Shown in pieces: positions 49,188-59,300 of a stretch of 64,000 nucleotides of DNA. How positions within the stretch are numbered: position 1 is the first letter of the stretch; the number at the start of each line of letters is the position of its first letter. Source of the stretch: Bradyrhizobium tropiciagri (GTDB taxonomy: Bacteria > Pseudomonadota > Alphaproteobacteria > Rhizobiales > Xanthobacteraceae); contig NZ_JAFCKH010000001.1 in NCBI RefSeq assembly GCF_018130505.1, forward strand, positions 62,001 through 126,000, read 5' to 3'. Both the position numbers and the translations under genes were made by a program. A model generated the notes under the pieces. It did no database searches. It was not told the origin of the DNA and worked only from the letters and a program-made list of their open reading frames with translations.

Positions 49188-49652
49188 TCAGGTCGGCAGC
49201 GACTGCTGGGCCGGTTGATAGGTCGAAACCGCCGGCGTGACCGCTGCGCTGGCTTCCTCGTCGAACGCCGCCGAGATGTCGCGCATGCTGACGACGCCGA
49301 TCAGGCTGTAATTGTCGATGACCGGCAAATGCCGGATGTGGTGCTTGTTCATGAGATGGCGGACATGCGCGAGCGTGTCGGTCGATGTGCAGGAGACGAG
49401 CTGCTGCACCGACACGAACTGCGACACCCGCATGTTGGCGCCGGCCGCGCCGTGCTGGGCGATCGCCCGCACCACGTCGCGTTCGGTGAACATGCCGACC
49501 GGAGTGTTGCCCTCGGTGCGCACGACATCCTTGACGACGAGTGCGCTGATATTGCTGGCGCGCATCAGTTGCGCAGCGATCGCGACGGTCTCATTCATGC
49601 GAACCGTAGCAACGCGAGGGGTCTTCTTGCGCAGAATATCTCCGACTTGCAT
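49188..49652 (-). CDS. Two-CBS-domain protein
   Basis: A 154-aa protein of two CBS domains. CBS1 is about residues 10-75 (TPVGMFTERDVVRAIAQHG at its end), CBS2 about 78-140 (LMNKHHIRHLPVIDNYSLIGVVSMRDI). Such proteins sense adenosyl nucleotides. Start at ATG 49652, ribosome site GGGAGG. A 7-5-7 inverted repeat begins 33 bases upstream, shared with the transporters further right, so it probably belongs to that regulon. Confidence 0.88.
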   Translation of the reverse strand: MQVGDILRKKTPRVATVRMNETVAIAAQLMRASNISALVVKDVVRTEGNTPVGMFTERDVVRAIAQHGAAGANMRVSQFVSVQQLVSCTSTDTLAHVRHLMNKHHIRHLPVIDNYSLIGVVSMRDISAAFDEEASAAVTPAVSTYQPAQQSLPT

Positions 49653-49684
49653 GGCAACCTCCCTTGCTTGTTGATCAGACAAGT

Positions 49685-49703
49685 CTGGTATACAAAATAC
49701 CAA
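49685..49703 (-). promoter_or_regulatory. Operator candidate, site 1 (CBS gene)
   Basis: CTGGTAT-ACAAA-ATACCAA, a 7-5-7 inverted repeat, 33 bases upstream of the CBS gene start. A weaker relative, CTGGTAT-CTGGC-ATCCCTG, lies at 49825-49843. Compare sites 2-4 at 51346, 52847 and 53248. Confidence 0.65.
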
Positions 49704-49858
49704 TTGTCAATGGGCATGAGCAGAATCTACCATCAAGAACGAACCGAAATAGGCAGCTTTGCTGACATTTCGGTTGATCTCAGGCGAAAATATTAAGAGG
49801 CGCGCCAGCTGGCGATTTTCCCTTCTGGTATCTGGCATCCCTGATCCGCTGAAAGAAA

Positions 49859-49882
49859 GAGGCGCACCCAAAGGTGCGCCTC
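49859..49882 (-). terminator. Rho-independent terminator of first MFS gene
   Basis: A 10-bp perfect stem, GAGGCGCACC with GGTGCGCCTC, loop of four; on the minus strand it is followed by TTTCTTTC. 51 bases beyond the MFS stop. Confidence 0.85.
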
Positions 49883-49933
49883 AAGTTCGCCCCGGAGGAG
49901 AGCACCGGGAGCAGGGATATCAGGCCGTCTTGA

Positions 49934-51262
49934 TCAGGCTGTCTTGGCGTTGGTCTCGGCGCTGGTTGCCGTCGCAGCTTCGGCACGCGCCTCGTTGCCG
50001 AGGATGAAGGCGCGGCGCAGCGGCTTGATCACGAACAGCGCCATCAGCGCCGCAGTGGCGTTGAGCGCGACCGCGACCACGAACACCGCCTGCCAGCCGT
50101 AATTGGTGGCGATGATGCTGGCGGCCGGCACCAGCAGCGAGGCGGTGCCCTTCGCGGTATAGAGCATGCCGTTGTTGGTGGTCGCGAACTTCGAGCCGAA
50201 GGTGTCGCCGCAGGTCGCCGGGAACAGCGAGTAGATCTCGCCGAACACGCCGAAATACACCGCGGTCGCCAGCACGAAGACCAGCGGATTGTGGCCCCAG
50301 GTCGACAGCGTCAGCAGCATCAGCGCCGCCGTGCCGAACGCGATGAACATCGTGTGCTCGCGACCGATCGTATCGGACACCCAGCCGAAGAACGGGCGGC
50401 CGAAGCCGTCGAAGATACGGTCGAGCGAGATCGCGAAGGTCAGCGCCGCCATCTGGAAGCCGGCGAGCGTCACCGGCGTGTTGGCGATCTTGTAGTCGTG
50501 CGCGATCGGGGCGATCTGCGCCGCCGTCATCAGGCCGCCGGCGGCGACCATCACGAACACCAGATACATCACCCAGAAGATCGGGCTGCGCAGCACCTGC
50601 GGCGGCGTGAAGTCGATCTTGGTCTGCGGCAGGTTGAGCTGCTTCTTCTTCGGCGGCATCGAGACGTCGGGCTTGCGGATGAAGAAGGCGAGCAGGAACA
50701 CGATCACGCCCTGGCCGATGCCGAAATCGAAGAACGCGGTCTGGTAGCCGCTCGAGGCGATCATGTTGGCGATCGGCACGATGGTCAGCGCGGCGCCGGC
50801 GCCGAAGCCCGCGGCCGTCGCACCGGCGGCGAGACCGCGGCGGTCAGGAAACCACTTCAGCGCGTTGCCGACGCAGGTGCCGTACACCGCGCCCGCGCCG
50901 ATGCCGCCGAACACCGCAGCGGTGTAGAGCAGCGTGAGCGAGTCGGCGTAGGAGTTCAGCACCCAGGCGAGCGCGATCATGACGCCGCCGAACATGATGA
51001 CGATGCGCGGACCGTATTTGTCGACGAACCAGGCCTCGACCGGCACCAGCCAGGTCTCGGTCACGACGAAGATCGTGAAGGCGAACTGGATCGCGGCGCG
51101 GCCCCAGTGATGGGCGCCGTCGATCGGATCGACGAACAAGGTCCAGCCGTATTGCAGGTTCGCGATCATCGCCATGCAGACGATGCCCATGACGAGCTGG
51201 AGCCAGCGGAAGCCGCTGGATGTGGGTTGTGCCGGCGTGCTGGCGGTAGTGTTGGAAACCAT
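49934..51262 (-). CDS. MFS transporter, oxalate/formate antiporter-like (OxlT family), copy 1
   Basis: A 442-aa 12-helix MFS protein. TM1 starts LQLVMGIVCMAMIANLQYGW. The loop after TM2 has FVDKYGPRIVIM and TM4-5 have GTCVGNALKWFPDRRGLAAGATAAGFGAG, the signature of the OxlT family. The central loop is basic (PPKKKQ), and helix 8-9 has GRPFFGWVSDTIGRE. It may exchange small dicarboxylates or monocarboxylates such as oxalate, formate or related acids; the true substrate is not shown. ATG 51262 has GGGAGG upstream, and operator site 2 lies 84-102 bases before it. It is single, with its own terminator at 49859, and closely similar to the next gene. Confidence 0.85.
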   Translation of the reverse strand: MVSNTTASTPAQPTSSGFRWLQLVMGIVCMAMIANLQYGWTLFVDPIDGAHHWGRAAIQFAFTIFVVTETWLVPVEAWFVDKYGPRIVIMFGGVMIALAWVLNSYADSLTLLYTAAVFGGIGAGAVYGTCVGNALKWFPDRRGLAAGATAAGFGAGAALTIVPIANMIASSGYQTAFFDFGIGQGVIVFLLAFFIRKPDVSMPPKKKQLNLPQTKIDFTPPQVLRSPIFWVMYLVFVMVAAGGLMTAAQIAPIAHDYKIANTPVTLAGFQMAALTFAISLDRIFDGFGRPFFGWVSDTIGREHTMFIAFGTAALMLLTLSTWGHNPLVFVLATAVYFGVFGEIYSLFPATCGDTFGSKFATTNNGMLYTAKGTASLLVPAASIIATNYGWQAVFVVAVALNATAALMALFVIKPLRRAFILGNEARAEAATATSAETNAKTA

Positions 51263-51345
51263 CAAGTCCTCCCGAAACCGCGCGGGTCTTGTGTGACCCA
51301 GTGTCGCAATTATTGTGGCTTATCGTCGCAAGCGTTCGGCGGATG

Positions 51346-51364
51346 TTGGTATACCATATTCCAG
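51346..51364 (-). promoter_or_regulatory. Operator candidate, site 2 (first MFS gene)
   Basis: TTGGTAT-ACCAT-ATTCCAG, a 7-5-7 inverted repeat with one weaker right half. It lies 84 bases upstream of the MFS ATG at 51262. Confidence 0.65.
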
Positions 51365-51451
51365 AATGCAAGCCTGTTCTTCTGCTGCAATGCACCAAAA
51401 ATGAAGGCGCGGGCCGGCCTCTCCGAGGCGTTTCGGGTTCTGCACAAACGA

Positions 51452-51478
51452 AAGCGCCCGGCACTCGGCCGGGCGCTT
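51452..51478 (-). terminator. Rho-independent terminator of second MFS gene
   Basis: An 11-bp perfect stem, AAGCGCCCGGC and GCCGGGCGCTT, loop of five bases, with TCGTTTG on the minus-strand side. It lies 24 bases after the stop of the second MFS gene. Confidence 0.85.
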
Positions 51479-51501
51479 CATCGTCGTGATCGGGAGGATT
51501 G

Positions 51502-52791
51502 CTAGACGGTCGATTTCTCCACCACGACCTTGCGCCATGGCTTGAGCAGCAAGATCGCGAGCAGGGAGGCGAGGATGTTGGCGCCGGCGGCGATGATGAA
51601 CACCGTGTCCCAACTCCCCGACGTCTGTTGCATGTAGTTGCCGATCGGCACCAGCAGCGCCGCGGTGCCCTTTGCGGTGTAGAGCAGGCCCGCATTGGTG
51701 GTGGCGAACTTGGCGCCGAACGTGTCGGTGCAGGTCGAGGGGAACAGCGAGTAGATCTCACCCCAGGCAAAGAACACGAAGCCCGACAGCAGCACGAACC
51801 AGACCGGATCGTGGCCGAACAGATAGAGCGCGTAGATGCCGATGCCTTCCATGCCGAAGGCGATGAACATCGTGTTCTCGCGGCCGATCATGTCGGAGAT
51901 CCAGCCGAAGAACGGACGCGTCAGGCCGTTGAGCACGCGGTCGATGGTCGCCGCGAAAGTCACCGCGGTCATCGTCACCGCAAACAGCGTGACCGGCACG
52001 TTGTCGATCTTCCAGTCCGCCGCGATCGGCTTCAGGTTGGCCGTCACCATCAGGCCGCCGGCGCCGACGATCACGAACATGAAGTACATCAGCCAGAAGA
52101 TCGGCTGACGCAGCACTTCGGTCGGCTGATAGTTGCGCCGGGTCTGCAGCAGATTGGCGTTCTGCACCACCTGCGGCACCTGGCCGGGCTTCGGCGACAG
52201 CAGGAAGAAGGCGAGCAGCACGATGATGATGCCCTGGCCGAGACCGAAATAGAGGAAGGTGGTCTGGAAGCCGGAGTCCTTGATCATCGCCTGGATCGGC
52301 GCGACCGTCAGTGCCGAGCCGGCGCCGAAGCCCGCGGCCGTGATGCCGGCCGCAAGTCCGCGCTTGTCGGGAAACCACTTCAGCGCGTTGCCGACGCAGG
52401 TGCCGTAGACGCCGCCGGCACCGATGCCCGCGATGATCATGCCGAGATAGTAGCCGTTCAGCGTGGTCGCCTGCGCGTTGATCGCCCAGCCGATCGCGCA
52501 GAGGATGCCGCCGATCAGCACGACGAGGCGCGGGCCGTATTTATCGACGAACCAGCCTTCGACCGGGACCAGCCAGGTCTCGAACAGCACGAACAGCGTG
52601 AAGGCCCACTGGATCGATGCGCGATCCCATCCGAATTTCTTCTGGATGTCGGGGACGAAGAACGTCCAGCCATATTGGTAATTGGCGATCATCACCATCG
52701 CGGCGACGCCGATGACGAGTTGCGTCCAGCGATATGTATCGCTGACCCGCGCGGCTGTGGGTGCCGCAGTTGCCTGCACCATGTCCGACAT
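51502..52791 (-). CDS. MFS transporter, oxalate/formate antiporter-like (OxlT family), copy 2
   Basis: A 429-aa 12-helix MFS protein, paralogous to the gene on its left. Matching segments include FETWLVPVEGWFVDKYGPRL, TCVGNALKWFPDKRGLAAG, TRPFFGWISDMIGRENTMFI and GEIYSLFPSTCTDTFGAKFA. The N-terminus differs (MSDMVQATAAPTAARVSD). ATG 52791 has GGGAGGATCT upstream; a longer N-terminus is not likely. It has operator site 3 56-74 bases before the start and its own terminator. It should move small carboxylates; the substrate is not shown. Confidence 0.85.
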   Translation of the reverse strand: MSDMVQATAAPTAARVSDTYRWTQLVIGVAAMVMIANYQYGWTFFVPDIQKKFGWDRASIQWAFTLFVLFETWLVPVEGWFVDKYGPRLVVLIGGILCAIGWAINAQATTLNGYYLGMIIAGIGAGGVYGTCVGNALKWFPDKRGLAAGITAAGFGAGSALTVAPIQAMIKDSGFQTTFLYFGLGQGIIIVLLAFFLLSPKPGQVPQVVQNANLLQTRRNYQPTEVLRQPIFWLMYFMFVIVGAGGLMVTANLKPIAADWKIDNVPVTLFAVTMTAVTFAATIDRVLNGLTRPFFGWISDMIGRENTMFIAFGMEGIGIYALYLFGHDPVWFVLLSGFVFFAWGEIYSLFPSTCTDTFGAKFATTNAGLLYTAKGTAALLVPIGNYMQQTSGSWDTVFIIAAGANILASLLAILLLKPWRKVVVEKSTV

Positions 52792-52846
52792 AGATCCTCC
52801 CAAAGCGCGCATGTCGTGATTGTGATTGTGAGCGCGTGCAGCCATC

Positions 52847-52865
52847 TTGGTATCTGTTATGCCAA
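52847..52865 (-). promoter_or_regulatory. Operator candidate, site 3 (second MFS gene)
   Basis: TTGGTAT-CTGTT-ATGCCAA, a 7-5-7 inverted repeat with one mismatch. It lies 56 bases upstream of the MFS ATG at 52791. Confidence 0.7.
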
Positions 52866-52945
52866 GGTTCAAGCTGTCGCAGGCCCGTTGTGCGCATATG
52901 CCGCAGCGGTGCCTGTGGGTAGAAGACTAGTCCAACGCGAACGAA

Positions 52946-52970
52946 AATGGCCCCGAAAATCGGGGCCATT
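52946..52970 (-). terminator. Rho-independent terminator of the 45-aa gene
   Basis: An 11-bp perfect stem, AATGGCCCCGA with TCGGGGCCATT, and a three-base loop. On the minus strand it reads out into TTTTCGTTC. It lies about 80 bases beyond the 45-aa gene stop. Confidence 0.82.
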
Positions 52971-53047
52971 GGTCGAAGGTTTAATGCTGGCGGGGATATC
53001 GCGGCGCAAATGATCGGACGCCCTGCGTTTCCCGAATTCGCTTGTGC

Positions 53048-53185
53048 TTAGAGGCCGAACCGCGGCAGATCGCCGTTGCGGTTCGAGATCTCGGCGCTCT
53101 TCATCAGCAGCCGGTCGATGGTGGCCAGCAGGCGGCCGAGCAGCGAGGAAGACGGCGCGAGCGCGATAGCGGAGGTCTTTGACAT
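53048..53185 (-). CDS. Small 45-aa protein in the operator-linked cluster
   Basis: A 45-residue frame from ATG 53185 to TAA at 53048. It starts MSKTSAIALAPSSSLLGRLL and ends with SNRNGDLPRFGL. An AAAGGGAC ribosome site precedes the ATG at good spacing. The middle is amphipathic helical (LLGRLLATIDRLLMKSAEI), with positive charge on one face. Its own 7-5-7 operator (site 4) is 63-81 bases upstream and its own terminator follows, so it looks like an independently expressed gene. It resembles the short DUF1127-like proteins of alphaproteobacteria in size and ending, but I cannot assign it. It could be a small regulatory or membrane-associated protein. Confidence 0.75.
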   Translation of the reverse strand: MSKTSAIALAPSSSLLGRLLATIDRLLMKSAEISNRNGDLPRFGL

Positions 53186-53247
53186 CTGTTTGTCCCTTTA
53201 CTTTCCGGAGAGCCGGCGCGACGCCGTCTCATCGTCTGGGATCAAAC

Positions 53248-53266
53248 TATGTATACCAGATGCCAG
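53248..53266 (-). promoter_or_regulatory. Operator candidate, site 4 (45-aa gene)
   Basis: TATGTAT-ACCAG-ATGCCAG on the plus strand, so CTGGCAT-CTGGT-ATACATA on the minus strand. The half-site CTGGCAT fits well and the other is weaker. It lies 63 bases upstream of the 45-aa ATG. Confidence 0.55.
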
Positions 53267-53385
53267 ATACAACGCGTTTGTTTGCATAGCAGCATGATCG
53301 CGAGTGCAATGCAGCAAAATGGCTCTAAGGGAGGGTGCTTTAGTACCTCTGGACGCCTCCGAAAGGCGCGGACCAAGCGGTTTGC

Positions 53386-56300
53386 TCAGAATTTCCAGCT
53401 GAAATTGGCCTTCACCGAGTGATCCTGCACGCGGTCGCCGAGCTGGCCGACATAGGCGACGCCGACGGTGGCCTGCGAAGTGACCCGCAGGTCGAGGCCG
53501 CCTTCGACCAGCGCGGTGCTGCGCGCCAGCGGCACGCCGGCCACCGTGAAGCCGGTTCCAAGGCTCTGGAACGTGAACGCCGCGGTCGGCGTCACATCGC
53601 CGAAGGCGTATTGCCAGGCCACCGAGGCGCGCGGCGTCAGCTGCATGCCGCTGGTCAGCGCGAAGCTGGTGGCGATGCGCGCGCCTAGCGAGGAGTAGCC
53701 GACGTCCTCGTTGTTGCGCCCGCCGCGCAGCGCGGCGGCGCCGCTGCCGCCGGTCTCGGCAAAACCGTCGGTGTCGAGATGCGCATAGGCAAGGCCGGCG
53801 AACGGCTCGAGCGCGGCGTTGCCGAGCGCGACGCCATAGCCGATCTCGCCGAACACCTGCGCGGTGGTGGCGTCATAGCGGGCGCGCGCGCTGTCGACGA
53901 AGCCGGGGAAGACGATCGAGCGGCTGGTGTCGAGCGTGCTGAAGCTTGCACCGGCACCACCGCGCAGATTGAACGCGCCGTAGCTGGCGCCGGTATAGCC
54001 GGCGATATGCGCGGTCTGGATGTCGGCCGAACTCGCGCGATTGCTGACACGAACGGTCGAGCTGGTGTAACCGCCGGCGATGCCGGCGACCCAGTTGGCG
54101 GCGAAGCGGTGGTCGACGCCGCTGAAGAAGCCGGCGAGATCGCGCGTCATGCGCGCGGCGTTGCCGTTGCCGTCGAGCTGGCCCCAGGCGCCGACGCCCT
54201 GGGTCCAGAACGTGGTCTCGGGAATCCGCGCCGGCACGGCAGGCGGCCGGGCCTTGACCGGGAAGGCCGGCCGAGCGGTGCCGGCATAGGCGAGGGCGGC
54301 GGAGGCGACCAGCGAGTCCGCTTCCGCGAGCTGCGGGCCGCCCGTGGCGAGTGCCGCCATCGGTCCCGTGCTGCCGGCAAAGGACGATTGCCGCAGCCGT
54401 CCCAGCACCGCGTCGCGCAGGTAGCGGGAATCGTCGAGCATCGCCGTCTGTGCGCTGGCATGCACTTCGCCCGACAACGCATCGAACGCCTGCCGCGCGC
54501 CGGCGGCGCCCTGGTTCAGCACGGCAACCATCAGCGGATTGGTCAGCTGCCCGCTTGCATCGAGCGCGCCGGCCACGGCGATCTGGTTCGGCGTCTGCGC
54601 GACGCTCGCAAGCGCAGTGTCGTTGCGGCCGAGCGTCAGGAAGACGTTGTTGGCGTCATAGGTCAGCGACGGGGTGAGGAAGATGAGATTTGTGGTCACG
54701 TCGGTGAACGTGCCGCTGACGCCGCCATTCGCCGTGAGCACGTTGTAGACGGTCTGTGGCGCATAGACGCCGGTCTGCGCCAGCGCCAGCACGTTGCCGC
54801 CGGCAAGCGTCGCGGTGCCGGTCGCGACGATCCTGTCGGATTTGCCGGCGGCATTGGCCTCGATCTGGTAGATCGAGCCAGCCGCGAAGCTGACATTGCC
54901 CGCGACGTTCAGGGTGCCGATCGAGTTACCCGGCGTCACCATGCCGCCGCTCGCAACGTTGAGGCCGCCGATGGTGCCGATGCCGCCGAGCGTGCCGCCG
55001 CCGTTCACGGTCACGGCACTGGCAAGGCTTGCATTGGCGTGGCTGTCGTCGCCGACCACGAGCTTGCCGGCATTGACCGACGTTGCGCCCGTGTAGCTGT
55101 ACTGGCCATTCAGGGTGAGCGTGCCGGCGCCGAGCTTGACGAGGTTGCCGGTGCCGCTGATCGCGCCGGTGAAGCCGATCGCATCGGCACGGTCGAAGGC
55201 GAGGGTCCCGTTGTTGAAGACGTCGCCGGTGATGGCGCCGGTGGTGCCGCCGTCGCCGATCTGCAGGGTGCCCTGCGCGATGGTGGTGCCGCCGGTGTAG
55301 TTGTTGGTGCCGGTGAAAACCGTGGTGCCGGTGCCGCGCTGCGCGAACGCGCCGCTGCCGGAGATGGCGCCGCCAAATGCGTAGATGTCGGCGCGGTTCA
55401 CCGCGAAGGTGCCGTTGTTGGTGACGTCGCCGGTGATTGCACCGGAGGTGCCGCCATTGCCGAGCTGCAGCGTGCCGGCGGCGATGGTGGTGCCGCCCAC
55501 ATAGCTGTTGTTGCCGGTGAAGGTCAGCGTTCCGGCGCCGGTCTTGGTCAGTGCGCCGGTGCCTGCAAACGACTGGCTCACGGCGAAATTGTTGGCGGCA
55601 TCGGCGATGTCGAAACCGCCGCCGCTCCAATTGATGGTTCGCGCCGTGCCGGTGAAGCCGGCGCCGGTCACCTGCAGGGTGCCGCCATTGAAGGTGAGGG
55701 CGCCTGAGGCCGCGCCGAGATTGGTGTCTGACGACACCGACAATGTTCCGGCGGCGAGCGTTGTGCCACCAGCATAGGTGTTGGTGCCTGTGAGGATGGT
55801 GGTGCCGGTGCCGCTCTGAGTGAATGCGCCGGTGCCCGAGATCGTGCCGCCGAACGTGAATGTATCGGAACGGTTGACGGCGAAGATGCTGTTGTTGGTC
55901 ACATCGCCGACGATCGAGCCGGTGGTGCCGCCATTGCCGAGCTGCAACGTGCCGGCGGCGATCGTGGTGCCGCCGGTGTAGCTGTTGGTGCTGGTCAGGA
56001 TGGTGGTGCCGCTGCCGATCTGCGCGAAGGCGCCGCTGCCCGAGACGATACCCGCGAAGGTGTAGGTGTCGGAGCGGTTGATGGCGAAGGCGCCGTTGTT
56101 CGCCACGTCGCCGACGATCGAGCCTGACGTGCCCCCGTTGCCGAGCTGCAGCGTGCCGGCGGTGATGGTTGTGCCGCCGAGATAGGTGTTGGTGCCGGTC
56201 AGGATGGTGGTGCCGGTGCCCCTTTGCTCGAACGCGCCGTTGCCGGAGATCGTGTTGCCGAAGGTGTAGCTGTCGGACCGGTTGATCGCGAACAGGCCGC

Positions 56301-59300
56301 CCGCGACCGCCACCTGTCCCAGGAAAGAGCCTGTGGTGCCGCCATTGCCGAGCTGCAGTGTGCCCGCGGAAATTCCAACGCCGCCGGTCAGGCTGCTGTC
56401 GCCGGTCAGCGTCAGCATTCCGGCGCCGAGCTTGAACAACGAGCCATTGCCCGTGATCGACTGGCTCAGGGTGAAATTGTTGGCAGCGTCCGCGATGTCG
56501 AAGGCGCCGCCGCCGCTGCCGAGGTCGACGGCCCGCGTCGTGCCGGTGAAGCCCGTGCCGGTGACCCGCAGCGTGCCGCCGGCGTTGAAGTTGAGGGCGC
56601 CCGACACAGCGCCGAGATTGGCGTCCGAGGACACCGACAACGTGCCGAGCGAAACGGTGGTGCCGCCGGCATAGCTGTTGGTGCCGGTCAGGATGACGGT
56701 GCCGGCGCCCTTCTGCACGAACGCGCCGCTACCCGAGATCACGCCACCGAGGCTGAAAATGTCGGTCCGGTTCACGGCCAGGGTGCCGTTGTTGGTGATG
56801 TCGCCGATGATGGCGCCCGACGTGCCGCCATTGCCGAGCTGCAGCGTTCCGGCCGAGATGGTGGTGCCGCCGGCATAGATGTTGTTGCCGGTCAGGATCG
56901 TGGTGCCGGTGCCGCTTTGCACGAAGGCGCCGTTGCCCGAGATGTTGCCTGCGAATGTGTAGCTGTCGGAACGGTTGACGGCGAACGTGCCGTTGTTGCT
57001 GACGTCGCCCGTGATCGAGCCCGACGTGCCGCCATTGCCGAGCTGCAGCGTGCCGGCGGAGATCGTGGTGCCGCCGGCATAATTGCTGGTGCCGGTCAGG
57101 ATCGTGGTGCCGGTGCCGCGCTGCTGGAACGCGCCGTTGCCGGAAATGTTGCCCGCGAATGTATAGGCGTCGGATCGGTTGACGGCCAGCAGGCTGTTGT
57201 TGGTGACGTCGCCGGTGAGCGAGCCTGAGGTGCCGCCGTTGCCGATCTGCAGCGTGCCGGCCGAGATGGTGGTGCCGCCGGTGGTGCTGACGTTGCCGGT
57301 GAAGGACAGTGTTCCATCGCCTGACTTGGTCAGCCCGCCGCCGCCGGTGAACGAACTGCTCAAGACGAAATTGTTGGTCGCACTGAGGATCTGGAAACCG
57401 CCGCCGTTCCAGTTGATGGTCCGCGCGGTGCCGTTGAAGGCATCGCCGGCCACCTGCAAGGTGCCGCCGCTGAAGGTAAGGGCGCCCGCGGCTGCGCCGA
57501 GATTGGCGTCGGACGACACCCCGAGCGTGCCGGCCGCGATGGTGGTGCCGCCGCTGTAGGTGTTGGTGCCTCCGAGCAGAGTGGTGCCGGTGCCCTTCTG
57601 CACGAGCGCACCGCTGCCTGAGATGTTGCCCGCGACCATGACAATGTCGGAGCGGTTGATGGCGAAGGTACCATTGTTGAGGACGTTGCCGTTGAAGGCG
57701 CCCGAGTTGTTGTCGCCGAGCTGCAGCGTGCCGGCGGAGATGGTGGTGCCGCCCGTGTAGTTGCCGGCGGTCCCCATCAAGGTCAGGGTTCCGGCGCCGG
57801 ACTTGGTCAGTGCGCCGGCGCCTGTAACCCCCGACGTCACGACGAAATTGTTGGCTGCGTCGACGATGTCAAAGCCGCCGCCGCTCCAACTGATGGTTCG
57901 CGTCGTACCGGTGAAGCTCGTACCGGTCACCTGCAGGGTGCCGCCCGAGAAGGAGAGCACGCCCGAGGCTGCGCCGAGATTGGAATCGGAGGATACCGAC
58001 AGTGCGCCCGCTGAGAGCGTTGTGCCACCGCTGTAGCTGTTGGTGCCGGTCAGGGTGGTGGTGCCGCTGCCGCTCTTGAGGAACGTGCCGCTGCCCGAGA
58101 TGTTGCCGTCGAGCGTAAGGGCATTGGAGCGACTGACGATCAAAAGGCCGTTGTTCACCACGTCGCCGGTGATCGAACCGGTCGTGCCGAAACCGCCGAG
58201 TTGCAGGATGCCCTGGGAGATCGTGGTGCCGCCGGTGAAGCTGTTGTCGCCCGTCAAGATCAACGTTCCGGCGCCGGATTTGGTCAGCGCGCCGACGCCC
58301 GAAAACGAGCTGCTGACGACGAAACTGCTGGCGGCGTTGACGATCTCGAATCCGCCACCGCCCCAATTGATGGTTCGCGACGTCCCGGTGAAGGTCGTGC
58401 CGGTCACCTGCAGGGTGCCGCCGTTGAAGGTGAGGGCGCCCGAGGCCGCGCCGAGATTGGCATCGGAGGATACCGACAGCTTGCCGGCCGTAAGCGTCGT
58501 TCCGCCGGTGTAGGTGTTGGCGCCGGAAAATGTGACCGTGTGGCCGCTGGCGGATACACCCACACCACCCGAACCGGACACCACTCCGGAGGCCGAAATA
58601 TCGTTGTCGGGCGTAATGAAGGTGGCGCGAGACCCGGAGCCGAGCACGACGTTGCTTGTCAGCGTCAGTCCGGCGTTTCGTGCCTCGATGGTCGCGGTGG
58701 CGCCGGGGATCAGTTGAATATCGCCGACGATCGTCGAGCCGGTGGCGATCGCCAGACTGTTGGTGGCTCCGCCGAAACGGATTGCTGCCGCGTGGGTCAC
58801 GCCGTCGTTGTTGAGGCCGCCGCTGATCGTGCCGGAATTGATGATGGCTGTGCCACCATTGGTCATGACGCCGACACCCGCGGCCCCGCCGTTTGCGTCG
58901 CCGCCGGTGATGGTGCCACCGGGTACGTTGAATACCGACCCGGCATGGACGACCATGTTGACGCCGGCGCCGCTGTCACCGGCGGCCGCGCTGGCAGTGC
59001 TGCCGATCCCGCCGCTGCCGCCTTTGCCGCCGGTGATGCTGCCGACATTTATAAGGGTCGGTACCCCGCCCGTTGCCAAAAAGCCGTCACCGCCTCCGCC
59101 GCCGCCTCCGGCGAAGCCACCAGCGCCGCCCGCGCCACCATTTCCGCCCGTGATCGTGCCGAGGTTGTTGGTCGTGGCCCCCCGGTCCATGATCACGCCC
59201 GCGCCGCCGCCACCGCCGCCGCCACCGTTGCTCAGAAAGCCGGACGTGCCCGCGCCACCGGCTCCGCCATCGCCGCCTGTTACGCTTCCCGTGCTCTGGA

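Noticed and set aside
53779-55707. Plus-strand frames opposite the autotransporter (also 56224-57228 and 58201-59745)
   Set aside because: They repeat in step with the PATR modules, as expected for antisense of a repeated sequence; no start signals.
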